A DNA stretch of 43,273 bases from Bacteroidales bacterium (GTDB taxonomy: Bacteria; Bacteroidota; Bacteroidia; Bacteroidales; UBA932). Numbering within the stretch: position 1 is the stretch's first letter; each line of letters starts with the position of its first letter. Position numbers and translations under genes: made by a program. The stretch lies in NCBI GenBank assembly GCA_024692185.1, contig JAILMV010000028.1, positions 1 to 43,273 of the forward strand, in the 5' to 3' direction. The notes beneath the pieces were generated by a model. It searched no databases and was not told where the DNA came from. It saw only the letters and a list, made by a program, of their open reading frames with translations. This document shows positions 7,891 through 17,343 of this stretch, one piece after another.

Positions 7891-9420
7891 TTAATGTTTA
7901 AAATGACGTACGCCCGTAAAGAGCATCACTATTCCAAGTTCATCCGCTTTGGCAATCGCATCTGCATCGCGTATGCTGCCGCCGGGCTGGACTATTGCTG
8001 AGACTCCGTATTCCGCAGCAAGGGCCACGGTATCGTCGAAGGGCAGGAAACCGTCGGAGGCCAGGATGAGCCCGGACTCGAATCCGGCTGCCTTAGCCTC
8101 TTCCAGGGCGATGTGGGCGGAACCCACGCGGTTGGTCTGGCCTGCGCCTATGCCTATGGTGTGGCAGTCGCGGACCACTGCTATCGCATTGGATTTCACG
8201 TGCTTGACTATCTTCCAGCCGAATTCCAGATCCTTCATCATGGCTGCTGAAGGCTTGGCCTTGGTGACGCACATCTCGGCAGTGACTTCCTCAACCTGGG
8301 TGTCCAGCTGCTGCACCAGCAGGCCTCCGGTCACGCCCACATACTGGGGCACGGGGGCTCCGGTGCGGGTCATATCGACCTGCAGCACGCGGAGATTCTT
8401 CTTCGCAGAAAGGATCTCCAGGGCTTCGGGAGTATAGGAAGGAGCGATTACTATCTCCAGGAAGATGGGCTTCATACCCAGGGCGACCTCGGCAGTAAGC
8501 TCGCGGTTCACTCCGACTATACCTCCGTAGATGCTCACCTTGTCGGCCTCATAGGCGGCCTGCCAGGCTTCCTCGATGCTGGGAGCGACTGCGGTTCCGC
8601 AGGGATTCATATGCTTGAGGGCCACGCAGCAGGGCTCCTCGAAATCGCGGAGCACGTTCAGGGCTGCATTGGCATCCTGGATGTTATTGTAGGAAAGCTC
8701 TTTGCCCTGGATCTGCTTTGCGAAGGCCAGAGAGAAGGGAACCGGCTGCATATCCGCATAGAAAGCTGCGCTCTGGTGAGGATTCTCGCCGTAGCGGAGC
8801 TCCTGCTTGAAATCGAATTCCAGGAAAAGCTTCTCGGGAAGACCTGCCTTGGCACGCATATAAGTAGCGATGCAGCTATCGTATTCGGCAGTGTGGGTGT
8901 AGGCCTTGGCTGAGAGCTGCAGGCGGGTTTCCTGCGAGGTCTTGCCATTTGCGCGGAGTTCCTCCAGCACGCGGCCGTAATCCGAAGGATCGCAGACAAT
9001 TGTCACGTCCTTCCAGTTCTTGGCTGCGCTGCGCACCATCGAAGGACCGCCGATGTCGATGTTCTCGATGGCTTCCTCGAGGGTCACGCCCTCCTTTGCT
9101 ATGGTCTGGCGGAAAGGATAAAGGTTGACGCATACCAGGTCGATGGTTTCTATCCCATTCTCCTCCAGGGTGGCCATATGTTCGGGGAGATCGCGGCGGG
9201 CAAGTATTCCACCATGCACCTTGGGATGCAGGGTCTTCACCCTTCCGTCCAGAATCTCGGGGAATCCCGTAACCTCGCTGATGCCTATGGTCTTCACTCC
9301 TTCGCTCTCGAGGAGCTTCTGGGTACCGCCGGTGGCAATTATCTCCCAGCCCAAATCTACAAGGCCCTGCACGAAGGCAACCAGGCCCGTCTTATCGCTT
9401 ACGCTTACTAATGCTCTCAT
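7891..9420 (-). CDS. purH: AICAR transformylase / IMP cyclohydrolase
   Basis: Bifunctional enzyme for the last two steps to IMP. 509 residues, typical length. The N-terminal cyclohydrolase (MGS-like) domain is about 1-135 with SVSDKTGL, ATGGTQKLL, LDGRVKTLHPKVHGG and NIDIGGPSM. The transformylase domain holds GENPHQ (211-216) and the catalytic KHMNPCG (269-275). The start ATG at 9420 overlaps the purN stop as ATGA (4 bases), pointing to translational coupling. It consumes 10-formyl-THF, made by FolD from the same operon. Confidence 0.97.
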   Translation of the reverse strand: MRALVSVSDKTGLVAFVQGLVDLGWEIIATGGTQKLLESEGVKTIGISEVTGFPEILDGRVKTLHPKVHGGILARRDLPEHMATLEENGIETIDLVCVNLYPFRQTIAKEGVTLEEAIENIDIGGPSMVRSAAKNWKDVTIVCDPSDYGRVLEELRANGKTSQETRLQLSAKAYTHTAEYDSCIATYMRAKAGLPEKLFLEFDFKQELRYGENPHQSAAFYADMQPVPFSLAFAKQIQGKELSYNNIQDANAALNVLRDFEEPCCVALKHMNPCGTAVAPSIEEAWQAAYEADKVSIYGGIVGVNRELTAEVALGMKPIFLEIVIAPSYTPEALEILSAKKNLRVLQVDMTRTGAPVPQYVGVTGGLLVQQLDTQVEEVTAEMCVTKAKPSAAMMKDLEFGWKIVKHVKSNAIAVVRDCHTIGIGAGQTNRVGSAHIALEEAKAAGFESGLILASDGFLPFDDTVALAAEYGVSAIVQPGGSIRDADAIAKADELGIVMLFTGVRHFKH

Positions 9421-9977
9421 TTAATTAGTTTTGATATTGTTTCTACGTATAATTGATGTTCTATCTTCTGCCCTATGCGGTGCACCTCCTCCGGGTCGTT
9501 CCCGTCGTATTCGAAGGCCTTCTGCGCAATTATGCGCCCGCCATCCAGGTCGCTGTTGACCCAGTGGATGGAGATGCCATACACCTTGACTCCGTATGCC
9601 ACGGCCTGCTCCACCGCATGTGCGCCCTTGAATGCGGGCAGCAGCGAGGGATGGATGTTGATTATCCGCCCCTCATAGGCCTTCAGCAGCACATCTCCTA
9701 CGATGCGCATATATCCTGCGAGACAGATGAGGTCCACGCCTTCGGTGTCCAGCCTGGCGACTATCTCGGTCTCGAAAGCCTCCTTGGACGGATAATCTTT
9801 TGGAGAGAAGACGAAGCTGGGGATGCCCCTGGCTGCGGCCTTCCCTACCACGGCTGCGGCCGGCTTGTCGCAGACCATCAGCACCACCTTGGCATCCAGC
9901 CTTCCATCCGCGCAGGCATCCGCAATCGCTTCGAAATTGCTCCCCGTTCCGCTCGCAAAAACTGCTAGTTTCTTCAT
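9417..9977 (-). CDS. purN: Phosphoribosylglycinamide formyltransferase
   Basis: 10-formyl-THF-dependent GAR transformylase (step 3). 186 residues from ATG at 9977 (MKKLAVFASGTGSN); an ATG two codons earlier (9983) is possible, and a longer frame from 10016 would start within an inverted repeat and is unlikely. Catalytic Asn-x-His is in NIHPSLLPAFKG and the Asp in HWVNSDLDGGRI, so the Asn/His/Asp triad is intact. It is preceded by one of the two real gaps of the operon, which contains a 10-bp perfect inverted repeat, and overlaps purH by 4 bases. Confidence 0.96.
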   Translation of the reverse strand: MKKLAVFASGTGSNFEAIADACADGRLDAKVVLMVCDKPAAAVVGKAAARGIPSFVFSPKDYPSKEAFETEIVARLDTEGVDLICLAGYMRIVGDVLLKAYEGRIINIHPSLLPAFKGAHAVEQAVAYGVKVYGISIHWVNSDLDGGRIIAQKAFEYDGNDPEEVHRIGQKIEHQLYVETISKLIK

Positions 9978-9994
9978 TTCCATATGTTCTTCTG

Positions 9995-10016
9995 GTGGTG
10001 GAATACATTCCACCAC
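9995..10016 (-). repeat. Perfect inverted repeat between purM and purN
   Basis: Arms GTGGTGGAAT and ATTCCACCAC (9995-10004 and 10007-10016), 10 bp, separated by two bases. In the mRNA it can fold as a stem just after the purM stop and about 18 bases before the purN start. No U run follows, so it does not look like a terminator. Confidence 0.75.
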
Positions 10017-10022
10017 ATAAAA

Positions 10023-11054
10023 CTATAGCATATTAATGACAACTCCTGGCTTGTCTGTAACAATACCGATAACCGATGCCTTTTCGCCGCAAGCCTCGAG
10101 GATACTGACGACCTTGGGAGCATCTGCAGCATCCACCACGGCAACCATCCCAATACCCATGTTGAAGATATTGAACATCTCCCGATGAGGCACGCCACCC
10201 CACTTCTCCAGCATCCTGAACACCGGAAGAATCTCCCAAGTCCCCTCGCAGATCTCCAGCCCCTGGCCCTTCTGCAACACGCGCGGAATATTCTCGTCGA
10301 AACCGCCGCCGGTAATATGGCAGATTCCGTGAACGTCGCAATTGCGGATGACCTCCAGCATCTGCTTCACATATATCTTGGTAGGAGTAAGCAGGACCTC
10401 ACCAAGCTTGCGCCCGCCGAATTCGGGAATCTCGTCCTCGTACTTCAGACCCGCATCCGCTACTATCTTGCGCACCAGGCTGAAGCCGTTGGAGTGCACA
10501 CCGCTGGAAGCAACGCCAACCAGAACGTCCCCGACTTTTACCTTGGAACCGTCGATCAGCTTGGACTTCTCCACCACACCTGTAGTGTAACCTGCAATAT
10601 CGTATTCGCCGTCGGAATACATACCCGGCATCTCGGCAGTCTCGCCTCCCACCAGGGCGCATCCGGCCTGGCGGCAACCTTCCGCAACACCGGCCACTAT
10701 GGCTTCGACCTTGGCAGGGACATTATGTCCGAGGGCCACATAATCCAGGAAGATGAGGGGCTCCGCTCCCTGGGCCAGCACATCGTTCACGCACATTGCC
10801 ACGGCATCGATGCCTATGGTGTCGTGCTTGTCCATAGCGAAGGCTATCTTGAGCTTGGTACCCACGCCGTCGGTGCCGCTCACCAGCACAGGCTCCTTGA
10901 CTCCGAGGGCCGAAAGGTCGAACATCCCTCCGAAAGAGCCGATGTTGCCCATGGAACCGGTACGGGCGGTGGAAGCCACGTGCTGTTTGATTCTCCTGAC
11001 TACTTCATAGCCGGCCTCGAGATTCACGCCGGCTTTTTCGTAACTAACTGCCAT
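10023..11054 (-). CDS. purM: Phosphoribosylformylglycinamidine cyclo-ligase
   Basis: AIR synthetase (step 5): ATP-dependent ring closure of FGAM. 343 residues, normal length. Family signatures visible: [14 protein letters not shown] near 60-75, [20 protein letters not shown] at about 84-103, [12 protein letters not shown] at about 135-146, and [15 protein letters not shown]. It starts three bases after the purF stop. Confidence 0.97.
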   Translation of the reverse strand: MAVSYEKAGVNLEAGYEVVRRIKQHVASTARTGSMGNIGSFGGMFDLSALGVKEPVLVSGTDGVGTKLKIAFAMDKHDTIGIDAVAMCVNDVLAQGAEPLIFLDYVALGHNVPAKVEAIVAGVAEGCRQAGCALVGGETAEMPGMYSDGEYDIAGYTTGVVEKSKLIDGSKVKVGDVLVGVASSGVHSNGFSLVRKIVADAGLKYEDEIPEFGGRKLGEVLLTPTKIYVKQMLEVIRNCDVHGICHITGGGFDENIPRVLQKGQGLEICEGTWEILPVFRMLEKWGGVPHREMFNIFNMGIGMVAVVDAADAPKVVSILEACGEKASVIGIVTDKPGVVINML

Positions 11055-11057
11055 ATC

Positions 11058-12416
11058 TTATTCGTTTGTTATTGCATCATCATAAAGAAGGGTGGGATAA
11101 TTGCCCGTGAAGCAGGCCTGGCAGGGATCTGCGCAGCCGAAACAAGAATCACGGGTAGATTCCGGGCTGAGGTAGCCCAGAGAGTCGGCTCCGATGGCCT
11201 TGCAGGCCTCCTCGAGAGTGCGGTGCGAGCAGAGCAACTCTTCCGGAGTGGAAGTGTCCACGCCATAATGGCAGGTGAAGCGCATCATAGGGCTTGCTAT
11301 GCGCACGTGCACCTCGGAAGCGCCCGCCTCGCGGAGAAGCTTGACTATCTTGAGGGAGGTGGTGCCGCGGACGATGGAGTCGTCGATCAGGGCTATCCTC
11401 TTTCCTTTGACTATGCTGCGCACGGGGCTCAACTTCATCTTAACGCCAAGTTCGCGCATGGACTGCACAGGCTGGATGAAGGTACGGCCTACATATTTAT
11501 GCTTGACCAGACCCATTTCGTAGGGAATACCGCTCTCTTCGGCATAACCCATCGCAGCGCTGAGGCTGGATTCGGGCACGCCCACCACTATGTCGGCATC
11601 TGCCGGGCATTCGCGGTACAGACGGCGGCCGGCCTCCTTGCGGTAGGCATGCACGTTGCAACCATCGATGTCGCTGTCCGGACGGGCGAAGTAGATGTAC
11701 TCCATCGCGCACATCCTGTGGCGGGAGAAACGGGAGTAGAGGGTACTGCGGAGGCCGTTGGTATCGAAAGATACAATCTCTCCGGGCTTTACGTCGCGGA
11801 GGAACTCGGCACCCATTATTTCGAAGGCACAGGACTCGCTGCCCACCACGAAACCATCACCCAGCTTGCCAATGCAGAGGGGCTTGATGCCGTATTTGTC
11901 GCGGCAGGCATATACGCGGCTCTTGGTCATGATGACGAAGGCGAAACCGCCCTCCACCATATTCAGGGCCTTGACTATCTTGTCGATGCGGTCCTCGTTG
12001 GAATTCTTCTTGATAAGATGGGCCAGCAATTCGCTGTCGGTATCGGACTGGAAGATGGTGCCATGCTTCTCCAGATACTCGGCTATCTGCTTGGAGTTTA
12101 CGAGATTACCTTCACCTGCGATGGCGAAGTTCCCGCTCTTGTGATGGAAGAACAGGGGTTCCACATTTTCGGGACCGCCCTTGGAGGCATTGGCATACTT
12201 CACGCTGCCTATTCCCATATGGCCCTTCAGACCGGCAATGATATTGTCGTTGAACACCTCGTTGAGCAGGCCCAGACCGCGATAACGGTAGGACTGTCCA
12301 TGCTCGTCGAAGGTCACCATGCCACCGCCTTCCTGCCCGCGGTGCTGGAGATTGTGAAGTCCGTAATAGAGAAGGGTTGACGCGTCTTTTACGCCATAAA
12401 CTGCGAGAACTCCCAT
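11058..12416 (-). CDS. purF: Amidophosphoribosyltransferase with degenerate glutaminase site
   Basis: First step of purine synthesis, PRPP to phosphoribosylamine. 452 residues. The C-terminal phosphoribosyltransferase half is intact (FARPDS, YVGRTFI, PRPP loop LIDDSIVRGTTS, and the closing CQACFTGNYP). The N-terminal Ntn-hydrolase half is recognisable (LQHRGQEGGG) but the catalytic residues differ: the chain starts MGVLAVYG, with Met where the nucleophile Cys1 belongs; GHVRY is GSVKY (Lys73 for Arg); HNGN is GEGN (Glu102 for the oxyanion Asn). Asp127 is kept. No Cys codon precedes the ATG in frame and the purC stop is one base upstream, so the start is not simply misplaced. It may use free ammonia. 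Confidence 0.93.
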   Translation of the reverse strand: MGVLAVYGVKDASTLLYYGLHNLQHRGQEGGGMVTFDEHGQSYRYRGLGLLNEVFNDNIIAGLKGHMGIGSVKYANASKGGPENVEPLFFHHKSGNFAIAGEGNLVNSKQIAEYLEKHGTIFQSDTDSELLAHLIKKNSNEDRIDKIVKALNMVEGGFAFVIMTKSRVYACRDKYGIKPLCIGKLGDGFVVGSESCAFEIMGAEFLRDVKPGEIVSFDTNGLRSTLYSRFSRHRMCAMEYIYFARPDSDIDGCNVHAYRKEAGRRLYRECPADADIVVGVPESSLSAAMGYAEESGIPYEMGLVKHKYVGRTFIQPVQSMRELGVKMKLSPVRSIVKGKRIALIDDSIVRGTTSLKIVKLLREAGASEVHVRIASPMMRFTCHYGVDTSTPEELLCSHRTLEEACKAIGADSLGYLSPESTRDSCFGCADPCQACFTGNYPTLLYDDAITNE

Positions 12417-12417
12417 A

Positions 12418-13140
12418 TTATGATTCTTTTATTGATTCAAGCCTTTCGAGCACGGTCTTGTAGGATGCCACCACGTCGCTGAGGTCCAGACGGAAGCGGT
12501 CCTTGTCCAGGCGTCGTCCGCTTTCCTCGTCCCACATACGGCAGGTATCCGGGCTGATCTCGTCGGAGATGATTATCTCCCCATTGTCGGATGCGCGGCC
12601 GAACTCCAGTTTCATGTCCACCAGCTCGATTCCTGCCTTGTGCAGCAGCGCGGAGAGCAGTTCTCCGGAGCGGCGGGCCTCGGCGAACATGTAGTCAATC
12701 TCCTCATAGCTGGCAAGCCCCAGGGCAACTGCGTGGTGCTTGTTGATGATGGGGTCGCCGAGTTCATCGCTATTGTACTGCAGATCCACTATGGTGTTCG
12801 GAGTGGGCGTTCCGTCCTCAACCCCGAGCAGGCTGGCCAGAGTGCCGGCGATGCGCTTCCTCCAGGTGACTTCCAGGGGGATGATTTCGATCTTGCGGCA
12901 GAGCTGCTCGCGCTCCCCTACCTTCTCGATGAAGTGGGTCTTGACTCCGCAGTTGTTCAGATATCCCAGCAGGATAGCCGAAATGCTGTTGTTCAACACC
13001 CCCTTACCGTCGAAACGGGCGCGCTTGATGCTGTCGTAAGCGAGGGTCACATCCTTGTATCGGAAAATGACCTTATTGGGATCGTCGGTTGCGTAAACCT
13101 GTTTTTCGTTCCCATCGAATACTAGTTCTTTCTTTATCAT
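12418..13140 (-). CDS. purC: SAICAR synthetase, copy 1 (standard type)
   Basis: Phosphoribosylaminoimidazole-succinocarboxamide synthase (step 7, CAIR plus aspartate). 240 residues. Seen: EKQVYATDDPNKVIFRYKD at the N-terminus, the LCRKIEIIPLEVTWRKRIAG segment (about 80-99; the usual family motif is E-x-VVRN-x-xAGS), and LEFGRASDNGEIIISDEIS with DTCRMWD near 185-205. It overlaps the purL stop by 4 bases (ATGA) and is followed by purF after one base. A second, quite different SAICAR synthetase opens the operon. Confidence 0.92.
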   Translation of the reverse strand: MIKKELVFDGNEKQVYATDDPNKVIFRYKDVTLAYDSIKRARFDGKGVLNNSISAILLGYLNNCGVKTHFIEKVGEREQLCRKIEIIPLEVTWRKRIAGTLASLLGVEDGTPTPNTIVDLQYNSDELGDPIINKHHAVALGLASYEEIDYMFAEARRSGELLSALLHKAGIELVDMKLEFGRASDNGEIIISDEISPDTCRMWDEESGRRLDKDRFRLDLSDVVASYKTVLERLESIKES

Positions 13141-16100
13141 TTTTTACGGAAATAAGTTACGGCATTGTCGAAGATGGGCTGGAATCTGTCCCCGCTGATG
13201 TTCTTGAAGAGGTTCTTCTCGTAGCGCTCGCTGTGACCCATCTTACCGAGTATATGCCCGTCCGGGCTGAGGATTCCTTCGATATCGTAGTAGGATCCGT
13301 TGGGATTGTCCACATAACGGAAGGCCACCTGTCCCTTGGCAAATAGCTCGCGGGCCAGCTTTTCTTCCACCACGAACTTGCCTTCGCCGTGGCTGAAGGC
13401 TATGCTGTGGCGCTCTCCCTTGCTGAACGAGGCCAGCCAGGGAGAGTTCACCGAAGCCACTTCGGTGGTAGCGATGAGGGAAACGTGGCGGTTGATATCG
13501 TTGCGGAAAAGTGTAGGAGAATCCGGACCTGTGCAGCCCAGCTTCCCATAAGGCAGCAGGCCGCTCTTGACCAGGGCTTGGAAACCGTTGCATATGCCCA
13601 GGATAAGGCCTCCGCGCTTCAGCAGCGCGCTGATGGCGGCACCTACCTTGGCATTGTTGATGACGTCTGCAATGAACTTGCCGCTGCCGTCGGGCTCGTC
13701 GCCGGAGGAGAATCCGCCGCTGAAGGCCAGTATATGGCTTTCGTCGATACGGGCGGCAAGGGCGTCGATAGAGGCGAGCACATCCTCCGGACGTAGGTTC
13801 CGGAAGATGAAGGGGCGGACTTCGGCACCGGCGCGGCGGAAGGCCTTGGCGGTGTCATAATCGCAGTTGGTACCGGGGAATACCGGCAGGCAGACCACGG
13901 GAGTCTGTACCGGGGCTCCGGGCCAGCTCATATTGTCGGCCGCAGGCTTCTCTGCCTCGACCTCGGGAGCGGGCTCGTCGAAGAGGGGCTTGACCTTCGC
14001 GGGATAGAGCTTGGAATAGCGTCCTTCGTAGGCCTTCTCCAGCTTTTCGAGGGAGATTAGCTGTCCGTTTATGCAGATGTCTGCGTCCGTGACTTCGCCC
14101 AGCAGTTCGGCTGCGGGGAAATCGAGGCAATCCTTGCTCTCCACCAGCACCGAGCCATAGCCCAGGTCGAAAAGTTCGTTTTCGGGAATCTCTACCTTGA
14201 CTCCGAGCTTGTTGCCGAGGCTCATCTTCACCAGGGCTTCCGCCACGCCGCCGTAGCTGAGGGACCAGGCGGATACTATGCTTCCGGCCTCGATGCGGGA
14301 GTGGATGTAGTTCCAGTTCTCCTGTAGTGCATCGGTATCGGGCATATAGTTCGCGAGGGCCTTGTGGCGGATGAGGTAGAGCTTGTTGCCGGCCTTCTTG
14401 AATTCGGGAGATATGACCCTGCCGGCATCTACCGTAGTTATGCCGAAGGCCACGAGGGTGGGAGGAACGTGGATGTGTTCGAAGGTTCCGCTCATGGAAT
14501 CCTTGCCTCCGATGGAAGGAAGGCCGAGGGCCTCCTGCATCTTGAGGGCGCCCAGCAGGGCGGCCAGAGGCTTACCCCAGCTGTGGGGATCCTTGGTCAT
14601 CCTCTCGAAATATTCCTGATAGGAGAAACGCATTCCGGACCAGTCGGCACCTGCGCAGACCACCTTGGTGCAGGCCTCCACCACTGCATAAGCAGCTGAA
14701 TGATAAGGGCTCCAGATGGCTATGTCGGGGTTGTAGCCGAAGGCCATCACGCTGGCGGTATCGGTGTATCCGCTGACGGGCAGCTTCTGCACGCTTACCT
14801 GGGTCTCGGTGGCCTGGCGGCTTCCGCCGTAAGGCATCAGCACGGTAGAACGGCCGATGGTGGAGTCGAACATCTCCACCAGACCCTTCTGGGAGGCTAC
14901 GTTGGGAGAGCCCATCACGGAAATCATCTTCTCTTCGAGCCCGGCTCCTTCTATCTTGCGATCGAAGGGATTGCGGTCCTCGACGGAGGAGATGGCAGCC
15001 TTGGCATAGTGCTTTGCGCCGGCGCTGTCGATGAAGGAACGGGCCAGGTCGCAGACCTTGGAATCACCGTAGAACATGCGCATACGGCCGCTGTCGGTAA
15101 CATTGGCGACGTGCGTGACTTCTATATTGTCGGCTGCGCAGAGGGCCTTGAAAGCCTCCACGTCGGCCGCATCTATCACCACTGCCATACGCTCCTGGGA
15201 CTCGCTGATGGCGAGTTCGGTAGCATTCAGGCCGGCGTACTTGGTCGGGACCCTGTCCAGCCAGATGTCCAGCCCGTCGGCGAGCTCGCCTATGGCTACA
15301 CTCACTCCTCCGGCGCCGAAGTCGTTGCTCTTCTTTATAAGGCGGGTAGCCTCCGGACGGCGGAACAGCCTCTGCAGCTGGCGCTCCTCGGGTGCATTAC
15401 CTTTCTGGACCTCGCTGCCGCAGGTTTCCAGCGATGCTTCGGTGTGCTCCTTGGAGGAACCGGTGGCACCGCCGATTCCGTCACGGCCGGTACGACCGCC
15501 GAGAAGCAGCACTACATCGCCCGGTACAGGATCTTCCCTGCGTACGTCGGAGGCCTTCACGGCGCCTACCACGGCGCCTATCTCCATTCGCTTGGCGGTA
15601 TAGCCCTCGGAGTAGATTTCACGGACGTGGGTGGTGGCGAGGCCTATCTGGTTGCCATAGCTGGAATAGCCTCCCGCTGCCTTGCGGCTGATCATCTTCT
15701 GGGGAAGCTTGCCGGGGATGGTGTCGGCCACTGCCGCACAAACATCTCCCGCACCGGTAACACGCATCGCCTGATATACGTAGGCCCTGCCGGACAGAGG
15801 GTCGCGGATGGCTCCGCCGAGGCAGGTGGCAGCGCCTCCGAAAGGTTCTATCTCGGTAGGATGGTTATGTGTCTCGTTCTTGAACTGCAGCAGCCATTTC
15901 TGGGGTTCTCCGTCCACCGTTGCGGTGATGAAGATGCTGCAGGCATTGTTTTCTGAGCTCTGCTCCAGGTCGTCCAGCTTGCCCTTGGCCTTGAGATAGC
16001 GGGCGCCGATGGTGGCTAATTCCATCAGGCAGTAGGGTTTCCGGCTGCGGCCGAGTTCCTCGCGCATCCTGGCTACCATCTCCAGGGAAGCCTGAAGTTC

Positions 16101-16823
16101 GGGCTTGAGGAAGGAATCGTCGATGTCTATCTCTTCTATCTCGGAAGTGAAGGAGGTGTGACGGCAATGGTCGCTCCAGTAGGTGTCCAGTATGCGGAGT
16201 TCGGTTTCGGAGGGGCAGCGGCCCTCGGCCTTGAAGTACTTCAGGACCTCGCGGAGGTCATCGGTATTCATTGCCAAACCATGGCTGCGGCAGAAATCCG
16301 CGAACTTGCTTTCATCCATATCCAGGAAGGAGGAAAGGTCCTCCAGAGGCTTCACGTCCGCCCTTTCATTGAGGGAAAGGACGCTGAGGTCCTTGCGGCG
16401 GCTTTCTACCGGATTGATGAAATAATGTGCTATCTTTTCAAGCACGGCGGCATCCAGATCGTCGTCGAAGACTAGCAGGCGCGAACTCCTGATACGGATA
16501 TCGGCTGCAGGGTCGATCAGATGCACGCAATCGACTGCGGAAGATGCCCGCTGGTCGAACTGCCCCGGAATGTATTCCACGGCAAGATATTTTTTCCCGG
16601 AGAGGTCCAGGCTGTCGCTGACATTGTCGGTAACGACTTCCCCGAATACGCTGTAGCGGCATTTTTCCACCAGCTCGTCGGAGAAACCGAAAAGGTCGTA
16701 GACGTTGATCAGACGCAGCGACCTAAGGTTCAGTGACAGGTTCTCGTTGAATTCTGCGAGGAGGCTCTGCGCCTCCACGCTGAAAGAAGCTTTTTTCTCT
16801 ACGAATAAACGTTTGTTAGCCAT
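13137..16823 (-). CDS. purL: Phosphoribosylformylglycinamidine synthase, large single-chain form
   Basis: FGAM synthase (step 4), 1228 residues, the fused type found in Gammaproteobacteria and Bacteroidota, in place of separate PurS/PurL/PurQ. The N-terminal PurS-like part is about 1-150; the two AIRS-like halves fill about 200-950 (TYWSDHCRHTSF, FKNETHNHPTEIEPFGGAAT, IGGKDSMSGT). The C-terminal glutaminase has Cys1078 in GICNGFQAL, and His1197 and Glu1199 in MGHSER, so its triad is intact, unlike PurF. It starts 49 bases after purE, the largest gap in the operon, behind a 9-bp inverted repeat. Confidence 0.98.
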   Translation of the reverse strand: MANKRLFVEKKASFSVEAQSLLAEFNENLSLNLRSLRLINVYDLFGFSDELVEKCRYSVFGEVVTDNVSDSLDLSGKKYLAVEYIPGQFDQRASSAVDCVHLIDPAADIRIRSSRLLVFDDDLDAAVLEKIAHYFINPVESRRKDLSVLSLNERADVKPLEDLSSFLDMDESKFADFCRSHGLAMNTDDLREVLKYFKAEGRCPSETELRILDTYWSDHCRHTSFTSEIEEIDIDDSFLKPELQASLEMVARMREELGRSRKPYCLMELATIGARYLKAKGKLDDLEQSSENNACSIFITATVDGEPQKWLLQFKNETHNHPTEIEPFGGAATCLGGAIRDPLSGRAYVYQAMRVTGAGDVCAAVADTIPGKLPQKMISRKAAGGYSSYGNQIGLATTHVREIYSEGYTAKRMEIGAVVGAVKASDVRREDPVPGDVVLLLGGRTGRDGIGGATGSSKEHTEASLETCGSEVQKGNAPEERQLQRLFRRPEATRLIKKSNDFGAGGVSVAIGELADGLDIWLDRVPTKYAGLNATELAISESQERMAVVIDAADVEAFKALCAADNIEVTHVANVTDSGRMRMFYGDSKVCDLARSFIDSAGAKHYAKAAISSVEDRNPFDRKIEGAGLEEKMISVMGSPNVASQKGLVEMFDSTIGRSTVLMPYGGSRQATETQVSVQKLPVSGYTDTASVMAFGYNPDIAIWSPYHSAAYAVVEACTKVVCAGADWSGMRFSYQEYFERMTKDPHSWGKPLAALLGALKMQEALGLPSIGGKDSMSGTFEHIHVPPTLVAFGITTVDAGRVISPEFKKAGNKLYLIRHKALANYMPDTDALQENWNYIHSRIEAGSIVSAWSLSYGGVAEALVKMSLGNKLGVKVEIPENELFDLGYGSVLVESKDCLDFPAAELLGEVTDADICINGQLISLEKLEKAYEGRYSKLYPAKVKPLFDEPAPEVEAEKPAADNMSWPGAPVQTPVVCLPVFPGTNCDYDTAKAFRRAGAEVRPFIFRNLRPEDVLASIDALAARIDESHILAFSGGFSSGDEPDGSGKFIADVINNAKVGAAISALLKRGGLILGICNGFQALVKSGLLPYGKLGCTGPDSPTLFRNDINRHVSLIATTEVASVNSPWLASFSKGERHSIAFSHGEGKFVVEEKLARELFAKGQVAFRYVDNPNGSYYDIEGILSPDGHILGKMGHSERYEKNLFKNISGDRFQPIFDNAVTYFRKK

Positions 16824-16836
16824 TTCTTAAAAGTAT

Positions 16837-16868
16837 ATGCCCACCGGCGCAGTGGCGGGGGTGGGCAT
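16837..16868 (-). repeat. Perfect inverted repeat between purE and purL
   Basis: Arms ATGCCCACC (16837-16845) and GGTGGGCAT (16860-16868), 9 bp, with a GC-rich 14-base centre. It begins four bases after the purE stop codon. The mRNA stem is followed by ATACTTTTAAG, a weak U tract, so an attenuator or a processing/stability stem are both possible. Confidence 0.72.
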
Positions 16869-16872
16869 GGTG

Positions 16873-17343
16873 TCAAATTACGGTGTTCAAGACCTTGTCG
16901 CTCTGAGCTTTGCGGAATTCCTGGAGCTTTGCCGAGAGGCCCTCATCCTTGAGCGCAAGTATGGCCACGGCGTAGAGGGCGGCATTGCGGGCCCCGTCGA
17001 TCGCCATGGTGGCGACGGGGATGCCCGAAGGCATCTGGACAATGGAAAGCAAGGAATCCAAGCCGTTGAGAGCCTTGGATTTAACGGGTACGCCGATCAC
17101 AGGCATGGTGGTGAGGGCGGCGATAACCCCGGGAAGATGGGCGGCACCGCCTGCTCCCGCAATGATTATCTCGACGCCTCGGTCCTTAGCGGAACCCACA
17201 TATTCGGCGAGGGGGCCGGGATTGCGATGGGCACTGAGGACCTTCTTCTCGTAAGGAACACCAAATTCCTCGAGCGCAGCGCATGCGGGGGACATGACTT
17301 CCCAGTCGCTTGCACTGCCCATTATGATTGATACTTTACTCAT
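16873..17343 (-). CDS. purE: N5-carboxyaminoimidazole ribonucleotide mutase
   Basis: Step 6 of purine synthesis. 156 residues, the size of class I PurE. Seen: GSASDWEVM (10-18), SAHRNP where most relatives have [16 protein letters not shown] and the VIGVPV strand. Class I enzymes use N5-CAIR made by PurK, and no purK lies in this window. The ATG at 17343 overlaps the stop of the upstream purC (ATGA). Confidence 0.95.
   Translation of the reverse strand: MSKVSIIMGSASDWEVMSPACAALEEFGVPYEKKVLSAHRNPGPLAEYVGSAKDRGVEIIIAGAGGAAHLPGVIAALTTMPVIGVPVKSKALNGLDSLLSIVQMPSGIPVATMAIDGARNAALYAVAILALKDEGLSAKLQEFRKAQSDKVLNTVI

Noticed and set aside
10185-12380. Long open frame on the plus strand opposite purM and purF (and similar ones opposite the carboxyltransferase, purL, the WG-repeat gene, the TPR gene and gyrA)
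   Set aside because: They run antisense to genes with clear motifs, have His/Gly/Leu/Glu-rich meaningless sequence, and arise from codon bias in G+C-rich genes.
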